A stretch of DNA of 5,545 nt from assembly GCA_902783935.1 (NCBI GenBank), contig CACZTA010000315.1:1-5545 (forward strand), written 5' to 3'. The notes beneath the pieces were generated by a model, which ran no database searches, was not told the origin of the DNA, and saw nothing but the letters and a program-made list of their open reading frames with translations. This DNA is from an uncultured Lachnospiraceae bacterium. GTDB taxonomy: Bacteria > Bacillota > Clostridia > Lachnospirales > Lachnospiraceae. Positions 4,461 to 5,545 of the stretch are shown here, one piece after another; position 1 is the stretch's first letter; every line of letters starts with the position of its first letter. The translations under genes were made by a program, and so were the position numbers.

Positions 4461-5545
4461 ATGAAAGCCGTTAATCTTTATGCGCTGACCAGGGTGCGCA
4501 GCTGCGAAATGATGTCCGGGCTTCTCCAGGTGATGAGCGGCCGGACTTACCAGGGCCCCGTGAGTCCTCACGAGGCCGCTTCGCTGTGCGCGCTGACTGA
4601 CAGGCTTGTCAGGCATTTTAAAGAAAACGGGTCCCGCATACCGGACGCTTCGTGGCTGAATTACCTGGACGGTTTTTATTTTTCTTTTATTATCGACCAT
4701 ATCGGAAAAGAATTTGACCTCCTGAAGCTGTCCGCAGACATGGACTGCATCCTGAATATCGAGCTCAAAAGCGAGGACGTGGGAGAGGAGAGGATCCGGC
4801 GCCAGCTTGCGCAGAACCGGTATTATCTGTCGCACATTTCAAATACGATTTATTCTTTTACCTACGTGATGGAGACGGATGCGCTCTACCAGCTGAATGA
4901 CAGAGGCTACCTGAAAACCGTCACGGCCGGCGACCTGGCAGCGGTCCTCATGAGGCATGCCCTGCAGAATTTCGTCAGCGAGAACCTGGGGAGCCGTTTC
5001 CGGGCATCCGACTACCTGATTTCCCCTGTCAGTGTCCCGGATAAATTCCTCAGCAGGCAGTATTTTCTGACAAACCAGCAGGCGGAATTCAGGAAACAGA
5101 TTCTCCGCATATTCCAGGACTATATCTCGGATGCGGACAGAGCCGGAGAAGTCCCTGTCGTCCTCATCCGCGGAATTGCCGGAACCGGGAAAACCCTCCT
5201 TCTTTACGATATCGCGATGGCGCTTTCGGAGAAGCGCCGGGTCCTGCTGCTCCACGCAGGGCCGCTGCGAAGCGGGCATCTCATCATCAATGAGAGGCTG
5301 CGGAAAGTCATGATCCGTTCGGCTCTGTGTCCGGAGACCTTTCCTGACCCGGGAACTGTCTCCTGCCTGCTGATTGACGAGGCAAACCGGCTTCCCTGTG
5401 AGGTGCTGACGGCATTGCTGGACTATGCGTCCGGAACCGGGATACCCGTCATCGCGGCCTGTGACCCGCACAGCCTTCTCACCGGGCACAGACCCGCACC
5501 GATGGCCGACGAGCTCCTGAAAAGCCGTCAGACGGCTTCTTTCGA
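4461..5545 (+). CDS. PD-(D/E)XK/NERD-like nuclease fused to a helicase-type P-loop NTPase, incomplete at right edge
   Basis: An open frame of 361 codons with no stop before the window ends. Residues of about 64-125 carry a nuclease-like signature: E84-F-D86 in GKEFDLL, then I100-E101-L-K103 in NIELKS, then Q115-L-x-x-x-N119-x-Y-Y. The D...ExK spacing and the QLxxNxYYL helix fit the PD-(D/E)XK fold, especially nuclease-related (NERD-like) domains. Residues of about 202-207 (FLTNQQ) resemble a Q-motif. Residues 238-245 (GIAGTGKT) are a Walker A and 303-310 (LLIDEANR) a Walker B/DEAx motif; ACDPHSLL (333-340) sits where helicase motif III would be. The NTPase part most resembles DUF2075/superfamily 1-type domains. 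Expected role: NTP-driven handling and cutting of nucleic acid. The ATG at 4461 is the only start after an in-frame TGA at 4452, though its Shine-Dalgarno is weak. The remaining helicase motifs lie outside the window. Confidence 0.82.
   Translation, partial: MKAVNLYALTRVRSCEMMSGLLQVMSGRTYQGPVSPHEAASLCALTDRLVRHFKENGSRIPDASWLNYLDGFYFSFIIDHIGKEFDLLKLSADMDCILNIELKSEDVGEERIRRQLAQNRYYLSHISNTIYSFTYVMETDALYQLNDRGYLKTVTAGDLAAVLMRHALQNFVSENLGSRFRASDYLISPVSVPDKFLSRQYFLTNQQAEFRKQILRIFQDYISDADRAGEVPVVLIRGIAGTGKTLLLYDIAMALSEKRRVLLLHAGPLRSGHLIINERLRKVMIRSALCPETFPDPGTVSCLLIDEANRLPCEVLTALLDYASGTGIPVIAACDPHSLLTGHRPAPMADELLKSRQTASF

Noticed and set aside
3939..4474. Other frames overlapping the DUF3592-like gene (minus 3939-4280, plus 4154-4474)
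   Set aside because: Their translations are low-complexity, Arg/Pro/Gly- or Glu/Gln-rich, without membrane segments or motifs. The chosen minus frame has two clean helices and a good ribosome binding site.
4428..5489. Two long minus-strand frames (4428-4835 and 4839-5489)
   Set aside because: They lie antisense to the nuclease-NTPase frame, whose translation shows recognisable motifs. The minus translations show no domain pattern and are rich in residues typical of shadow frames in GC-rich DNA.

Overview
This window looks like chromosomal DNA of a moderately GC-rich Gram-positive anaerobe, most likely of the class Clostridia and possibly Lachnospiraceae. That inference rests on three things: an SGNH hydrolase carrying clostridial-type cell-wall-binding repeats, an L,D-transpeptidase with the clostridial PG_binding_4 + YkuD architecture, and strong GGAGG/AGGGGAG ribosome binding sites. 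No tRNA, rRNA, CRISPR array, transposase or insertion sequence was seen.

Layout from left to right. (1) Positions 1-260, minus strand: the N-terminal 86 residues of a MATE-family multidrug/Na+ antiporter, running off the left edge. (2) Positions 261-437: a divergent intergenic region with candidate promoters in both directions and two dyads. (3) Positions 438-3228, plus strand: a probable two-gene cell-envelope operon, made of a secreted SGNH/GDSL hydrolase with eight wall-binding repeats followed by a membrane-anchored L,D-transpeptidase. They are separated by 73 nt that carry three tandem Shine-Dalgarno-like units. (4) Positions 3229-3361: an intergenic region with an extended -10 promoter (TGCTATACT) preceded by a perfect 7-bp dyad. 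(5) Positions 3362-3778, plus strand: a small stand-alone HD hydrolase resembling MESH1/SpoT (p)ppGpp hydrolases. (6) Positions 3779-3809: a terminator that can work in both directions between convergent genes. (7) Positions 3815-4336, minus strand: a two-helix membrane protein resembling DUF3592. (8) Positions 4337-4460: a compact divergent promoter region. (9) Positions 4461 to the right edge, plus strand: a large unfinished gene with a PD-(D/E)XK/NERD-like nuclease signature followed by a helicase-type P-loop NTPase core with Walker A and Walker B motifs.

How the genes work together: the SGNH hydrolase and the L,D-transpeptidase plausibly act on the same wall outside the membrane. One would remove ester groups from a wall glycan or polymer and the other would cross-link or remodel peptidoglycan. 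The HD hydrolase has its own promoter and probably acts on nucleotides in the cytoplasm. The nuclease-NTPase is the least ordinary item and the best candidate for a nucleic-acid processing or defence function, but its C-terminal half and downstream neighbours lie outside the window.
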